From the NCBI RefSeq assembly GCF_002902945.1, contig NZ_CP026102.1:1488001-1552000 (forward strand): 64,000 nt of DNA, given 5' to 3'. This stretch comes from Paraburkholderia caribensis (GTDB lineage Bacteria > Pseudomonadota > Gammaproteobacteria > Burkholderiales > Burkholderiaceae). Below the pieces are notes generated by a model. The model was not told the DNA's origin. It saw nothing but the letters and a program-made list of their open reading frames with translations, and made no database searches. The translations under genes were made by a program, and so were the position numbers. Positions 1-8,916 of this stretch are shown here, one piece after another; position 1 is the first letter of the stretch, and each line of letters opens with the position of its first letter.

Positions 1-1062
1 GTCGGCCATTGCGAGCCGATGCAAAAGCTGTATCGCCGCATCGACAAGTGCGCGCAGACAGACGCGCCGGTGTTCATCGCGGGCGAATCGGGCACGGGCA
101 AAGAACTGACGGCGCGCGCGGTGCACGACGGCTCGGCGCGCGCGCAACAGGCTTTCGTCGCGATCAATTGCGCGGCGATTCCGCCTACCCTGTTGCAGGC
201 CGAGTTGTTCGGCCATGAGCGCGGCGCCTTCACGGGTGCGCTGCAACGCAAGATCGGCCGGATCGAGCATGCGCATGGCGGCACGCTGTTCCTCGACGAA
301 ATCGGCGACATGCCGCACGAATGCCAGGCCGTGCTGCTGCGCTTCCTGCAGGAAGGCACGATCGAGCGCCTGGGCGGCAATACCTCCGTCAAGGTCGACG
401 TGCGCGTAATCTCGGCGACGCACGTGAATCTGGAAGCCGCCGTGAAGGACGGGCGCTTCCGCGCCGACCTGTATCACCGGCTGTGCGTGCTGCGGCTCGA
501 CGAGCCGCCGCTGCGCGAACGCGGCAGCGACATCCGCCTGCTCGCCGACTATGCGCTCAGCATGTACAAGCAGGACGGCACGCACAAGATTCGCGGCTTT
601 TCCAGCGGCGCGGTCGTCTCGATGTCGAATTACGACTGGCCCGGCAACGTGCGCGAACTGATCAACTGCGTGCGGCGCGCAGTCGTGATGACGGAAGGAC
701 GCTTCATCACGGAAACCGATCTCGGCTTGCCGGAAGTGTCGGGCGCGCGCGCGAAGACGCTCGCCGAAATCCGCACCCAGGCGGAAATCGAGGCGATCGA
801 AGAAGCGCTGCGGCGGCACGGGCACAACCTGTCGGGCGCGGCGGCCGACCTCGGCGTGTCGCGCGCGACGCTCTACCGGCTGATGAACGCAAACCGCATG
901 AACCCGGACGCGAACGCCATGCGCTCGATGCGCCGCAGCGGCGAAGGCCGCACCGATGGCGCCACGGACGGCTCATCCGATCCAGGCGGCGCGGACGACA
1001 GCGACGACAGTGATGCGGGCTCGCACAGGCCGCGCGCCGTCGCAGCGATGCCGGTGGGCTGA
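1..1062 (+). CDS. Sigma-54-dependent transcriptional regulator, 5' end missing
   Basis: The reading frame is open from base 1, so the N-terminal part lies outside the window. The visible part is the AAA+ ATPase core of an enhancer-binding protein. It has Walker A GESGTGKE, the sigma-54 contact loop GAFTGA, a Walker B region FLDEIGDMP, and sensor/arginine-finger segments around FRADLYHRL and WPGNVREL. A FIS-type helix-turn-helix (GVSRATLYRLMNANRM) follows. The last 50 or so residues are an acidic, Ser/Gly-rich tail, longer than usual. Such proteins hydrolyse ATP to open sigma-54 promoters. The missing receiver or sensor domain would define the signal, so the regulon cannot be told here. A sigma-54 gene lies near 31 kb. 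Confidence 0.93.
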   Translation, partial: VGHCEPMQKLYRRIDKCAQTDAPVFIAGESGTGKELTARAVHDGSARAQQAFVAINCAAIPPTLLQAELFGHERGAFTGALQRKIGRIEHAHGGTLFLDEIGDMPHECQAVLLRFLQEGTIERLGGNTSVKVDVRVISATHVNLEAAVKDGRFRADLYHRLCVLRLDEPPLRERGSDIRLLADYALSMYKQDGTHKIRGFSSGAVVSMSNYDWPGNVRELINCVRRAVVMTEGRFITETDLGLPEVSGARAKTLAEIRTQAEIEAIEEALRRHGHNLSGAAADLGVSRATLYRLMNANRMNPDANAMRSMRRSGEGRTDGATDGSSDPGGADDSDDSDAGSHRPRAVAAMPVG

Positions 1063-1226
1063 GTTCGCTGTTGTTCCGCTTCGGTTGTTCTCCCGACTTT
1101 CTTCCGTGGGTTTTCTTCCGCTGCGTCGCGCGGCGGCCGTCGCGTCATCCAGTTATTGCTGAACGGCGTGGCGCCTGACGTGTCCATTGCATTGTCGATC
1201 GCACCGCAATGGAGTGGACACCCGTC

Positions 1227-2849
1227 ATGTCCGACCACGCTTCTCTGAACCACGCGCGCGACAAGCCGCACGCCTTCCCTGCCCAGGCCAGTCCCTGCGA
1301 CGATCTCGCGATCCGCGCGCAACCCGCCGCCGGGATGCCGTGCCGCCGCAAGCGCCTTGCGCTCGGCGCGACGATACTCGGCTCCAGCATGGCGTTCATC
1401 GACGGCTCCGTCGTCAACGTCGCGCTGCCCGCCATTCAGAGCGAGCTCGGCGCCAGCGTCGCAGCGATGCAATGGGTCGTCAACGCGTATCTGCTGCTGC
1501 TCGGGTCGCTCGTGCTGGTCGGCGGCGCGCTGGGCGACAAGCTCGGGCGGCGCACCGTGTTCGTCGCGGGCATCGTGCTGTTCACGGTGGCGTCAGCGGC
1601 CTGCGGCCTCGCACCGGGACCCGCCGCGCTGATCGCGGCGCGCGCCGTGCAAGGCGCAGGCGCAGCGCTGCTGGTGCCGGGCAGCCTCGCGATCATCGGC
1701 ACCGTGTTCGACGAACGCGAGCGCGGCCGCGCGATCGGCACATGGGCCGGCTTCGGCGCGATCACGTCGGCGCTCGGTCCTGTCGCGGGCGGCTGGCTGG
1801 TCGACGCGTTCTCGTGGCGCGCCATCTTCTATCTGAACGTGCCGATTGCGGCCCTCACGGTTGCGCTCGCGCTGTTGTCGATACCGGCCAGCCGCGGCGA
1901 AGGCGCTGCACAGCGACTCGACTTGCCGGGCGCGCTGACGGCGGCACTGGGGCTCGGCCTGTTGACTTACGGTCTCACGCTCGCTTCGTCGCATGGTTTT
2001 GGCGATGCGATCGTGATCGGCCTGATAGCAGGCGGGCTGGCGCTGTGCGTCGCGTTCGTCGCCATCGAGGCGCGCAGCCGTGACCCGATGATGCCGCTCG
2101 ATGTGTTTCATTCGCGAGATTTCAGCGGCGCGAACCTCGTGACGCTGCTGCTGTATTTCGGCCTGGGCGGCGCGCTGTTCTTTCTGCCGTTCACGCTGAT
2201 TCGCGCGCACGGCTATACGGCGACGCAGGCGGGCGCGGCGCTGCTGCCCGTGCCCGTCGTGATCGGCGTGCTGTCGCGCTTCACTGGCGGGCTGGCGGCG
2301 CGTTATGGCGCGCGCCGGCTGCTGACGGCAGGGCCTGTGATCGCGGCAGCCGGCTTTGCGCTGCTCGCGCTGCCCGGCTGGCTCGATATCGACCGCGCGC
2401 GCTACTGGACGAGCTATTTCCCCGCCCTCGCCGTGCTCGGCCTCGGCATGACCGTCACGGTCGCGCCGCTCACCACAACCGTGATGACGTCCGTTGCCGC
2501 CGCGCGCACGGGGGTCGCGTCCGGCATCAACAATGCCGTCGCGCGGATCGCGAGCCTGCTGGCGATCGCGGTGCTCGGCATCGTGTTCGTCTGGTCGCAC
2601 GACGCGGCGCTGTCGATGCGGCTCGAACAGCTGCACATTCCCGCCGATCTGCATCGCGAGGATCAGCTCGAACCGCACGCGATGGCGGGCGCGCATGCTG
2701 TGCCTGCCGAGATCGTCGCCGCACAGTCCGATGCGATCGACGCGGGGTTGCGCGCCGTCGCGCTGGTGTCGGCGCTATGCGCGCTGCTGGGCGCGGCGTG
2801 CGCGGCGGCCACGATTCGCGGCCAGCCGAAGCCGCGAGGCGAGCCGTAG
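1227..2849 (+). CDS. MFS transporter, DHA2 (EmrB/QacA-like) drug exporter
   Basis: A 540-residue inner-membrane protein with about 14 hydrophobic segments, the usual size for the 14-helix DHA2 proton antiporters. Visible family features are the loop 2-3 motif LGDKLGRRTVF, the antiporter motif C region around GPVAGGWLVDAFSWR, and the NVPIA segment after helix 6. An ATG at 1209 is in frame, but the purine-rich GGAGTGG at 1211-1217 lies inside that extension and is well placed for the ATG at 1227, so I chose 1227. The substrate cannot be predicted. No repressor gene is adjacent; the regulator fragment upstream is on the same strand. Confidence 0.9.
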   Translation: MSDHASLNHARDKPHAFPAQASPCDDLAIRAQPAAGMPCRRKRLALGATILGSSMAFIDGSVVNVALPAIQSELGASVAAMQWVVNAYLLLLGSLVLVGGALGDKLGRRTVFVAGIVLFTVASAACGLAPGPAALIAARAVQGAGAALLVPGSLAIIGTVFDERERGRAIGTWAGFGAITSALGPVAGGWLVDAFSWRAIFYLNVPIAALTVALALLSIPASRGEGAAQRLDLPGALTAALGLGLLTYGLTLASSHGFGDAIVIGLIAGGLALCVAFVAIEARSRDPMMPLDVFHSRDFSGANLVTLLLYFGLGGALFFLPFTLIRAHGYTATQAGAALLPVPVVIGVLSRFTGGLAARYGARRLLTAGPVIAAAGFALLALPGWLDIDRARYWTSYFPALAVLGLGMTVTVAPLTTTVMTSVAAARTGVASGINNAVARIASLLAIAVLGIVFVWSHDAALSMRLEQLHIPADLHREDQLEPHAMAGAHAVPAEIVAAQSDAIDAGLRAVALVSALCALLGAACAAATIRGQPKPRGEP

Positions 2850-2951
2850 CGCAAGGCACATCGACACTTCCACCCAGCCTGAAACATCGCGCGCCACGCG
2901 TCACGGATACTGACCGTCAGCCATGCCACGGCAACCACGACGGGAGTCTCC

Positions 2952-3284
2952 ATGACAATCACCTGTTTCATCCGCTATCAGATCGATCCGTTCCAGCGCG
3001 ACGCGTTCAGGCAATACGCCGAGAACTGGGGAGACATCATTCCGCGCTGCGGCGGCCATCTGCTCGGCTATTTCCTGCCGTACGAAGGGACGAACGACAT
3101 CGCGTGGGGCCTGATTGCGTTCGACAGCCTCGCCGCTTACGAAGCGTATCGCGCGAGGCTGCGCACCGATCCCGCAGCGGTCGAAAACTTCGCCATGGCG
3201 CAGGCCAGGCGCTTCATCCTGCGCGAAGAACGGACCTTCACGGAAGTTGTCGGCGGGACGCTCGGCAAGCCCGCTCACGCGTAA
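2952..3284 (+). CDS. NIPSNAP family protein
   Basis: A 110-residue soluble protein with the alpha-beta barrel pattern of the NIPSNAP group. It starts MTITCFIRYQIDP, has an F/Y-rich middle (HLLGYFLPYEG, IAWGLIAFDSL), then YEAYRARLRTDP, and a C-terminal strand around FILREERTF. These small dimeric proteins resemble the antibiotic-biosynthesis monooxygenase fold, and their biochemical role is mostly unknown. The ATG is preceded by CGGGAG at a suitable distance. It stands alone, 102 bases after the exporter and 224 bases before the channel gene. Confidence 0.8.
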   Translation: MTITCFIRYQIDPFQRDAFRQYAENWGDIIPRCGGHLLGYFLPYEGTNDIAWGLIAFDSLAAYEAYRARLRTDPAAVENFAMAQARRFILREERTFTEVVGGTLGKPAHA

Positions 3285-3508
3285 CGCGCACCAGGCGCCA
3301 GCGACGCCGCCGCACTCCTCATCAGCACAAAAAAACACGAAAAAGCGTGCATCGCACGCATTCATGCGCATTGGATGATCGGATTCGCTGCTTTGCGGAA
3401 CTTATCGTGCGCCGCGAGGGTCGCTTTATTTTCCAGTCGAATCGTGGTGGCTCCCGGCGCCGCATCGCGTCCAGCCGTACGCGCATCGCCGCCGCCCACC
3501 GGCCCTAC

Positions 3509-6106
3509 ATGCGCAAATTTCTCCTGCTCTGCCTGCTCGCGCTGTTCTGCGCGCCCGCCTTCTCCGCCGTGACGGCGACGACCAGCGCGTCCGGCGCGTC
3601 CGCCACCACCGTCACGCTCACGCCCGACCAGGCCCGCCAGGCGCTGCAGGTGCTGAACGACCCCAAAAAGCGCGCGCAGATCGAAGACACGCTGACGGCC
3701 ATCGCCGCCGCAGGCGCGCTCGCGACGCCGGCCGCACCCGTGTCGGGTGCATCGGCGGCGGACGCGGCGTCGGGCGCGAGCGTGCCCGCCGCGTTCAAAT
3801 CGAATGGGCTCGCGTCGCAACTGGTGCGCCAGGGCGCGCACTGGATCACGGAAGGCGGCATGAACCTCAAACGCTCGGTCGCCGTGCTGCTCGACACATC
3901 GTCGGCCCGCTACTGGTGGAACGTGCAGCTTTCCGATCCGCACGAGCGCGCCAAGGTGTTCAGCGTGCTGCTCGCGCTGATCGGCACGCTGCTGCCCGCA
4001 ATCGCGCTCGAATGGCTGGCGCGCAGGCTGTTGCGCCGGGCGCGCGCCGCGATCATCTTGCGGCGCGAGGCACGTGAGGCTCGCGAAGCGCGCGAGCACG
4101 CACGCGAAGCCGCAGCCTCGGATCATGCCGCGAGCGCCGAAACCGCTGAAATCGCCGAAGCCGCGGAAACCGCCGCCGCGCAGGCGGCAGCCGGCGTCGC
4201 GGCGAGCCCGGCCGTGCCGTCGATGTCGACGCCGCCCCGGGCGTCGGCCGAATCGTCGCAGCCCAGGCCCGACAACCCCGGCAACCAGCAAAAAGAAGCC
4301 CGCAGCAAGCGCCAGGCGGAACATCACTGGACCACGCTGCAGCGTCTGCCAAGCGCGGCGCTGCAATTGCTCTTGCGGGTGCTGCCGCTCGTCGTGTTCG
4401 TCGCGGCCGCGAGCGCGCTGATGTCGATCTTCACCGAGGACGGCACGGTTCAGGACGCGGCGCTCAACGGACTGATCGACCTGTACATGATTTGCCGCGC
4501 GATCGTGATCGCCGCAGGCTTTTTCCTGCAGCCGGACGCGCCGGGGCTGCGCCTGCTGCGCGTGCCCGATAGCTGGGCGCTGTTCATGCAGCGCTGGGTG
4601 ATACGCGTGGTCAGCGTGATCGGCGCGGGCGGCGCGATGATCCAGATCGCCACCGCGCTCGGCCTGAGCGACGCCGCGCATCTGCCCCTCGTCAAGCTGC
4701 TGGCGCTGGTCGGGCATGTGATGGTGTCGATCATGATCCTGCAATGCCGCGCGCCGATTTCCGCCTTGCTGCGCGAGCGCACCGGCGAGACGGACGCCGA
4801 CAGCCAGCGCACCGTGACGATGCTCGCGCACGGCCTGATCGACATGTGGGCGTGGGTCGCCGTGTTCATCGTGATGGCGCTGTGGTTCGTGTGGGCGCTC
4901 GACGTGCACAACGGCTACCGCACGTTGCTGCATCTGGGCGGCCTGTCGCTCGCCGTGCTGGTGGGTGCGCGCGTGGTGGCGATCGTGCTGTTCGGCGCGC
5001 TCGGGCGGCTCTTTCATGTCGAAGAAGGCGAGCAGCGTTCGCTGGTGCATCAGCACGCGTACCGCTACTACCCGTTGATCCGGCGCGTCATCTCCGCGCT
5101 CGTGGTGGTTGTCACCGCGCTCGTGCTGCTGCAGCTGTGGGGACTCGACGTGTGGCAGTTCTTCCGGCCCGGTGCGATCGGCCACCGCTTGACGTCGGCC
5201 ATCGTGACGATCTGCGTGTCGGCCGTGATTGCGCTGGTGGTATGGGAGATCGCGAACGTCTCCGTTGAAAAACGCCTCGCGCAGTGGACCAAAAGCGGCG
5301 ACCTGATGCGCGCCGCGCGGCTGCGCACGCTGGTGCCCATGCTGCGCTCGGCGCTGTTCGTCGTGATTGCGCTGGTCGTCGTGATGACGGGTTTGAGCGA
5401 GCTTGGCGTGAACACAGCGCCGCTGCTGGCGAGCGCGAGTATCTTCGGCGTCGCGCTCGGCTTCGGTTCGCAAAAGCTCGTGCAGGATTTCATCACGGGG
5501 ATTTTCCTGCTGATGGAAAACGCGATGCAGGTCGGCGACTGGGTGACGCTCGCGGGCGTCTCCGGCACGGTCGAATATCTGTCTATCCGCACGGTGCGCC
5601 TGCGCGGCGGCGACGGCTCGCTGTACACGGTGCCGTTCAGTTCGGTGTCGACGGTGAACAATACGAATCGCGGACTCGGCAACGCCGCCGTTCGCGTCAG
5701 CATCGCGTACGGCGAGGACGTCGACCTCGCCATCGCGACGCTCAAGGAAATCGGCGCCGCGCTGCGCGACGACGAGCAGTTCAAGGACGGCATTCTGTCG
5801 GACTTCAGCTTCTGGGGCGTCGATGCCGTCGACGGCGCGTCCGTCACGCTCGCCGGCCAGATTCAATGCCGCGACTCGTCACGCTGGCCCGTGCAGCGCG
5901 AATTCAACCGGCGCATCGTCGAGACGTTCCGCGCGAAGGGCATCGAGATCGCAAATCCGCAGCGCAGTTTGCTGATCACGGCCAGTCCCGCGCAAGGCGG
6001 TTCCGATTCCGCTAACGACGACCTCGAAGGGCCGCCGCGTCCGTCGAATGTGCCGGATGGACCGCAACAGGCGCAAAAGCCGTCGTCGAAGGTGGCGCGG
6101 CACTGA
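3509..6106 (+). CDS. MscS-family mechanosensitive ion channel, large form
   Basis: The frame is open from 2777, but translation most likely begins at 3509, where the protein starts with a clear signal peptide (MRKFLLLCLLALFCAPAFSA). The product has 865 residues. A periplasmic region is followed by many membrane helices, with a charged Ala/Glu-rich cytoplasmic loop at about residues 175-280. The C-terminal third carries the MscS pore and beta domain: the pore helix near FGVALGFGSQKLVQDFITG at about residue 645, then MQVGDWVTLAGVSGTVE and the VPFSSVSTVNN strand. The size and layout suit the YbiO-type enlarged MscS channels, which release solutes on hypo-osmotic shock. A Ser/Asp-rich tail follows the channel domain. 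Confidence 0.9.
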   Translation: MRKFLLLCLLALFCAPAFSAVTATTSASGASATTVTLTPDQARQALQVLNDPKKRAQIEDTLTAIAAAGALATPAAPVSGASAADAASGASVPAAFKSNGLASQLVRQGAHWITEGGMNLKRSVAVLLDTSSARYWWNVQLSDPHERAKVFSVLLALIGTLLPAIALEWLARRLLRRARAAIILRREAREAREAREHAREAAASDHAASAETAEIAEAAETAAAQAAAGVAASPAVPSMSTPPRASAESSQPRPDNPGNQQKEARSKRQAEHHWTTLQRLPSAALQLLLRVLPLVVFVAAASALMSIFTEDGTVQDAALNGLIDLYMICRAIVIAAGFFLQPDAPGLRLLRVPDSWALFMQRWVIRVVSVIGAGGAMIQIATALGLSDAAHLPLVKLLALVGHVMVSIMILQCRAPISALLRERTGETDADSQRTVTMLAHGLIDMWAWVAVFIVMALWFVWALDVHNGYRTLLHLGGLSLAVLVGARVVAIVLFGALGRLFHVEEGEQRSLVHQHAYRYYPLIRRVISALVVVVTALVLLQLWGLDVWQFFRPGAIGHRLTSAIVTICVSAVIALVVWEIANVSVEKRLAQWTKSGDLMRAARLRTLVPMLRSALFVVIALVVVMTGLSELGVNTAPLLASASIFGVALGFGSQKLVQDFITGIFLLMENAMQVGDWVTLAGVSGTVEYLSIRTVRLRGGDGSLYTVPFSSVSTVNNTNRGLGNAAVRVSIAYGEDVDLAIATLKEIGAALRDDEQFKDGILSDFSFWGVDAVDGASVTLAGQIQCRDSSRWPVQREFNRRIVETFRAKGIEIANPQRSLLITASPAQGGSDSANDDLEGPPRPSNVPDGPQQAQKPSSKVARH

Positions 6107-6137
6107 GCTTTCATGACGCGGCCCCCGCCTGCCCGCC

Positions 6138-6626
6138 TCAGGACGAATGTTCGACGCCGAGCAGCCGCGCGTCGAGCAGATCGGCCAGCGCTTCGCCGCC
6201 CCGCTGCATCACGTAGTCGTGATTCCATTTGAAGAACGGGCGCGCGATCGGCGCAAGCAGGTTCATCCAGCCGCGCTTCGTGCGTACGCGCCATTCGTAG
6301 CGCACCACCGTCGCTTCGCCGTGCGTCGAGAACTGCCAGCGCCCCGTTCCTTCGACGTCGCCGCACGCTTCGCCTTCGAGGGCGGCGAACGGCTCGACGC
6401 GGGTCACGCGCATGTCGAACGCGACGCGATACGGCAAGCGCCCTTTCCACGTGTAGCGATGCAAGGCGCCGACGCCGTCGCTCGCGCCCGGCTCCACTTC
6501 GATCACGCGCTCGACGCAGGTCCACCATTGCGGCCAGCGCGCGGGGTCGTGGATGGCATCCCAGACGGCCGGTAGCGGCGCGTCGACGCGCCAGATCGTC
6601 GTGAAGCGGTATTCGCCTGGGCGCAC
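6138..6626 (-). CDS. SRPBCC (START-like) family protein
   Basis: A 162-residue protein of the polyketide cyclase/START-like ligand-binding fold. It opens with FTTIWRVDAPLPAVWDAIHD followed by WPQWW, the typical first strand and helix of SRPBCC proteins. Alternating beta strands follow, then a long C-terminal helix (ARPFFKWNHDYVMQRGGEAL). The start codon is GTG, supported by GGGAG seven bases upstream. It begins 22 bases after the helicase gene on the same strand, so it probably shares the LexA-controlled transcript. The ligand is unknown and a repair role is not implied by the fold. Confidence 0.82.
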   Translation of the reverse strand: MRPGEYRFTTIWRVDAPLPAVWDAIHDPARWPQWWTCVERVIEVEPGASDGVGALHRYTWKGRLPYRVAFDMRVTRVEPFAALEGEACGDVEGTGRWQFSTHGEATVVRYEWRVRTKRGWMNLLAPIARPFFKWNHDYVMQRGGEALADLLDARLLGVEHSS

Positions 6627-6648
6627 GGCGTGTCTCCCGTTCTTGTTG

Positions 6649-8916
6649 CTATGTCGCTATCTTCCACCAGCGCGGCAACAGGCGCTTCACATCCGCGCGC
6701 CGATACCGGTCGTCGATCAGATGCACGACGCCCGCATCGTGCTCGGTGCGAATCACGCGCCCCGCCGCCTGCACGACCTTCTGCATGCCCGGATATAGAT
6801 ACGCATAGTCGTAGCCGTTGCCGAACTGCGCATCGAAGGTGCGGCGCATCTGTTCGTTGACGTCGTTCATCTGCGGCAAGCCGAGCGTCGCGATGAACGC
6901 GCCGATGAGCCGTTCGCCGACCAGATCGATGCCCTCCGAAAACGCGCCGCCCAGCACCGCGAAGCCCACGCCCGCGCCGCCCGTCGCGAAGCGCGCGAGG
7001 AACGCGTCGCGCGCGCGCTCGTCCATGCGCGGCTCCTGCGTCCAGATGGGCACCTGCGGATGCCGTTCGCGCATCGATCCCGCGACGCGCTGCAAGTAAT
7101 CGAAGCTGCTCAGAAAGCCGAGGTAGTTGCCCGGACGCGCGGCGTACTGCTGCGCGATCAGATCGACGATCGGTTCGAGCGAACGCTCGCGGTCGCGCCA
7201 GCGCGTCGACACGTGATGCGCCACATGCACATTCAGCTGCTCCGACCTGAACGGTCCTTCGACGTCGACCCAGCCGGTGTCGGCGGGCAGGCCGAGCATG
7301 TCGCGATAGAAATGCTGCGGGCTGAGCGTGCCGGAGAATACGATCGTCGCGCGGGCGGCGGCGTAGCGCGGCTTGAGGAACGGCGCGGGAATCACGTTGC
7401 GCACGCAAATCTGCGTGGCGGGCTTCGCGCGGGCTGCGCCATGCGGTGTTTCGAGCGTCACGTCGACGATCGAATGATCGCCGAACTGCTCGACGAGCGA
7501 CATGAAATGCAGTGCGTCGAAATAAAAACGCAGCGCGTTTTCATCGACGGATTGCGGAGTTTCCGCAAGCTGATCGCCAATCGATGCGATCAGGTTTTGC
7601 AACGCCGACTGCAGTTTTGGCGGCACGTCGGGCAGCACCTCGTACGCGGCACGGCGCTCGCGGTTCAACGCATTCCATTCGCGATTCAGGCGATCGAACG
7701 GCTTTTTGAGCGCTGCGGGCGCGGCATGGCGCGCGCCGCGAAACGCATGCTGATCGAGCGTCGCGCTGTACATGCGGCGCGCGCGGTCGGGCAGATTGTG
7801 CGCTTCGTCGGCAAGCACCGCGACACGCCAGCCGTTTAGCTGCGTGAGCGCGTATAGCATGGCGCTGCTGTCGAAGTAGTAGTTGTAGTCGCCGATCACG
7901 ACGTCGCACCAGCGCGCCATTTCCTGAGCGAGATAGTACGGACAGATGCCATGCGCCAGCGCCGTTTCGCGCACGGCTGCGCGGTCGAGCGTGCGCGCCT
8001 GCAACGCGGTGTCGCGCGCGGCAGGCAGACGGTCGTAGAAGCCGCGTGCGAGCGGACAGGAGTCGCCGTCGCAGGATTTGTCGGGATGCTCGCAGGCCTT
8101 GTCGCGCGCGACGAGTTCGAGCGTGCGCAACGGCAGCGCGGCTTCGCCGCGATGCAGGAATTCGATGGCTTCGAGTGCGAGCGCGCGGCCCGGCGTTTTT
8201 GCCGTGAGAAAGAACACGCGGTCGAGATGATCTGCACCGCACGCCTTCAGCAGCGGAAAGATCGTGCCGAGCGTCTTGCCGATGCCCGTCGGCGCCTGCG
8301 CCATCAGACAGTGCCCGTCGCGCGCCGCGCGGAACACGGCTACGGACAGTTCGCGCTGACCGCTGCGGAACTCGCCGTAGGGAAAACGCAACGCGTTCAA
8401 CGCAGCGTTGCGCGCATCGCGATGCGCTGCTTCGCGCGCCGCCCACGCGACGAAGCGCTCGCACTGATCCTCGAAGAATGCGCGCAGCGACGCGGCCGTA
8501 TGCTGTTCGGTCAGCACGGTTTCCTTCTGGCTGGCGATATCGAAATACACGAGCGCGACCGTCAATGCATCGAGCGCGCGCGCCTCGCACAGCAAATGCC
8601 CATACACCAGCGCCTGCGCCCAATGCACCGCCCGATGATTCGCGGGCATCCGTTCAAGATCGCCGCGATGCGTCTTGATCTCTTCGAGCCGGTTCAACGC
8701 CCGGTCGTAGCCGTCGGCGCGGCCGCGCACCGTGAGGCCGCCGTGCGTACCCGTCAGCGTGATCTCCGCTTCGTAGCCGGATGCGCGGCGCGCCGTCACG
8801 GCCTGATGTCCGGCGATGCCTTCGAGCGCCGACGGCGCGGGCGTGAAGCGCAGATCGAGATCGCCGCGCCGCGCGGTGAACTCGCAGAGCGTGCGCACGG
8901 CGACGACGTAGGTCAT
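6649..8916 (-). CDS. XPD/DinG-like superfamily 2 DNA helicase with a PD-(D/E)XK-like N-terminus
   Basis: A 755-residue protein. Residues 1-140 look like a Cas4/RecB-type PD-(D/E)XK nuclease domain: RGRADGYD, then LEEIKTHRG, then HWAQALVYGHLL. The helicase follows, with Walker A APTGIGKT near residue 215, a cysteine cluster (KACEHPDKSCDGDSCPLA and HGICPYYLA) suited to an iron-sulfur cluster, DEAH box VLADEAHN, and C-terminal motifs FSGTLSP and VQAAGRVIRTEHD. The iron-sulfur and DEAH arrangement is that of XPD, DinG and YoaA, 5'-3' helicases that unwind damaged or structured DNA. Its ATG overlaps the stop of the nuclease gene (ATGA), implying translational coupling. Whether the N-terminal domain cleaves DNA is inference. 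Confidence 0.88.
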   Translation of the reverse strand: MTYVVAVRTLCEFTARRGDLDLRFTPAPSALEGIAGHQAVTARRASGYEAEITLTGTHGGLTVRGRADGYDRALNRLEEIKTHRGDLERMPANHRAVHWAQALVYGHLLCEARALDALTVALVYFDIASQKETVLTEQHTAASLRAFFEDQCERFVAWAAREAAHRDARNAALNALRFPYGEFRSGQRELSVAVFRAARDGHCLMAQAPTGIGKTLGTIFPLLKACGADHLDRVFFLTAKTPGRALALEAIEFLHRGEAALPLRTLELVARDKACEHPDKSCDGDSCPLARGFYDRLPAARDTALQARTLDRAAVRETALAHGICPYYLAQEMARWCDVVIGDYNYYFDSSAMLYALTQLNGWRVAVLADEAHNLPDRARRMYSATLDQHAFRGARHAAPAALKKPFDRLNREWNALNRERRAAYEVLPDVPPKLQSALQNLIASIGDQLAETPQSVDENALRFYFDALHFMSLVEQFGDHSIVDVTLETPHGAARAKPATQICVRNVIPAPFLKPRYAAARATIVFSGTLSPQHFYRDMLGLPADTGWVDVEGPFRSEQLNVHVAHHVSTRWRDRERSLEPIVDLIAQQYAARPGNYLGFLSSFDYLQRVAGSMRERHPQVPIWTQEPRMDERARDAFLARFATGGAGVGFAVLGGAFSEGIDLVGERLIGAFIATLGLPQMNDVNEQMRRTFDAQFGNGYDYAYLYPGMQKVVQAAGRVIRTEHDAGVVHLIDDRYRRADVKRLLPRWWKIAT

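Noticed and set aside
3362..5866. A long open frame (834 codons) antisense to the MscS-type channel gene
   Set aside because: High-GC codon bias opens antisense frames; the product is a low-complexity Arg/His/Gln-rich string with no domain, and the sense strand encodes a clear channel.
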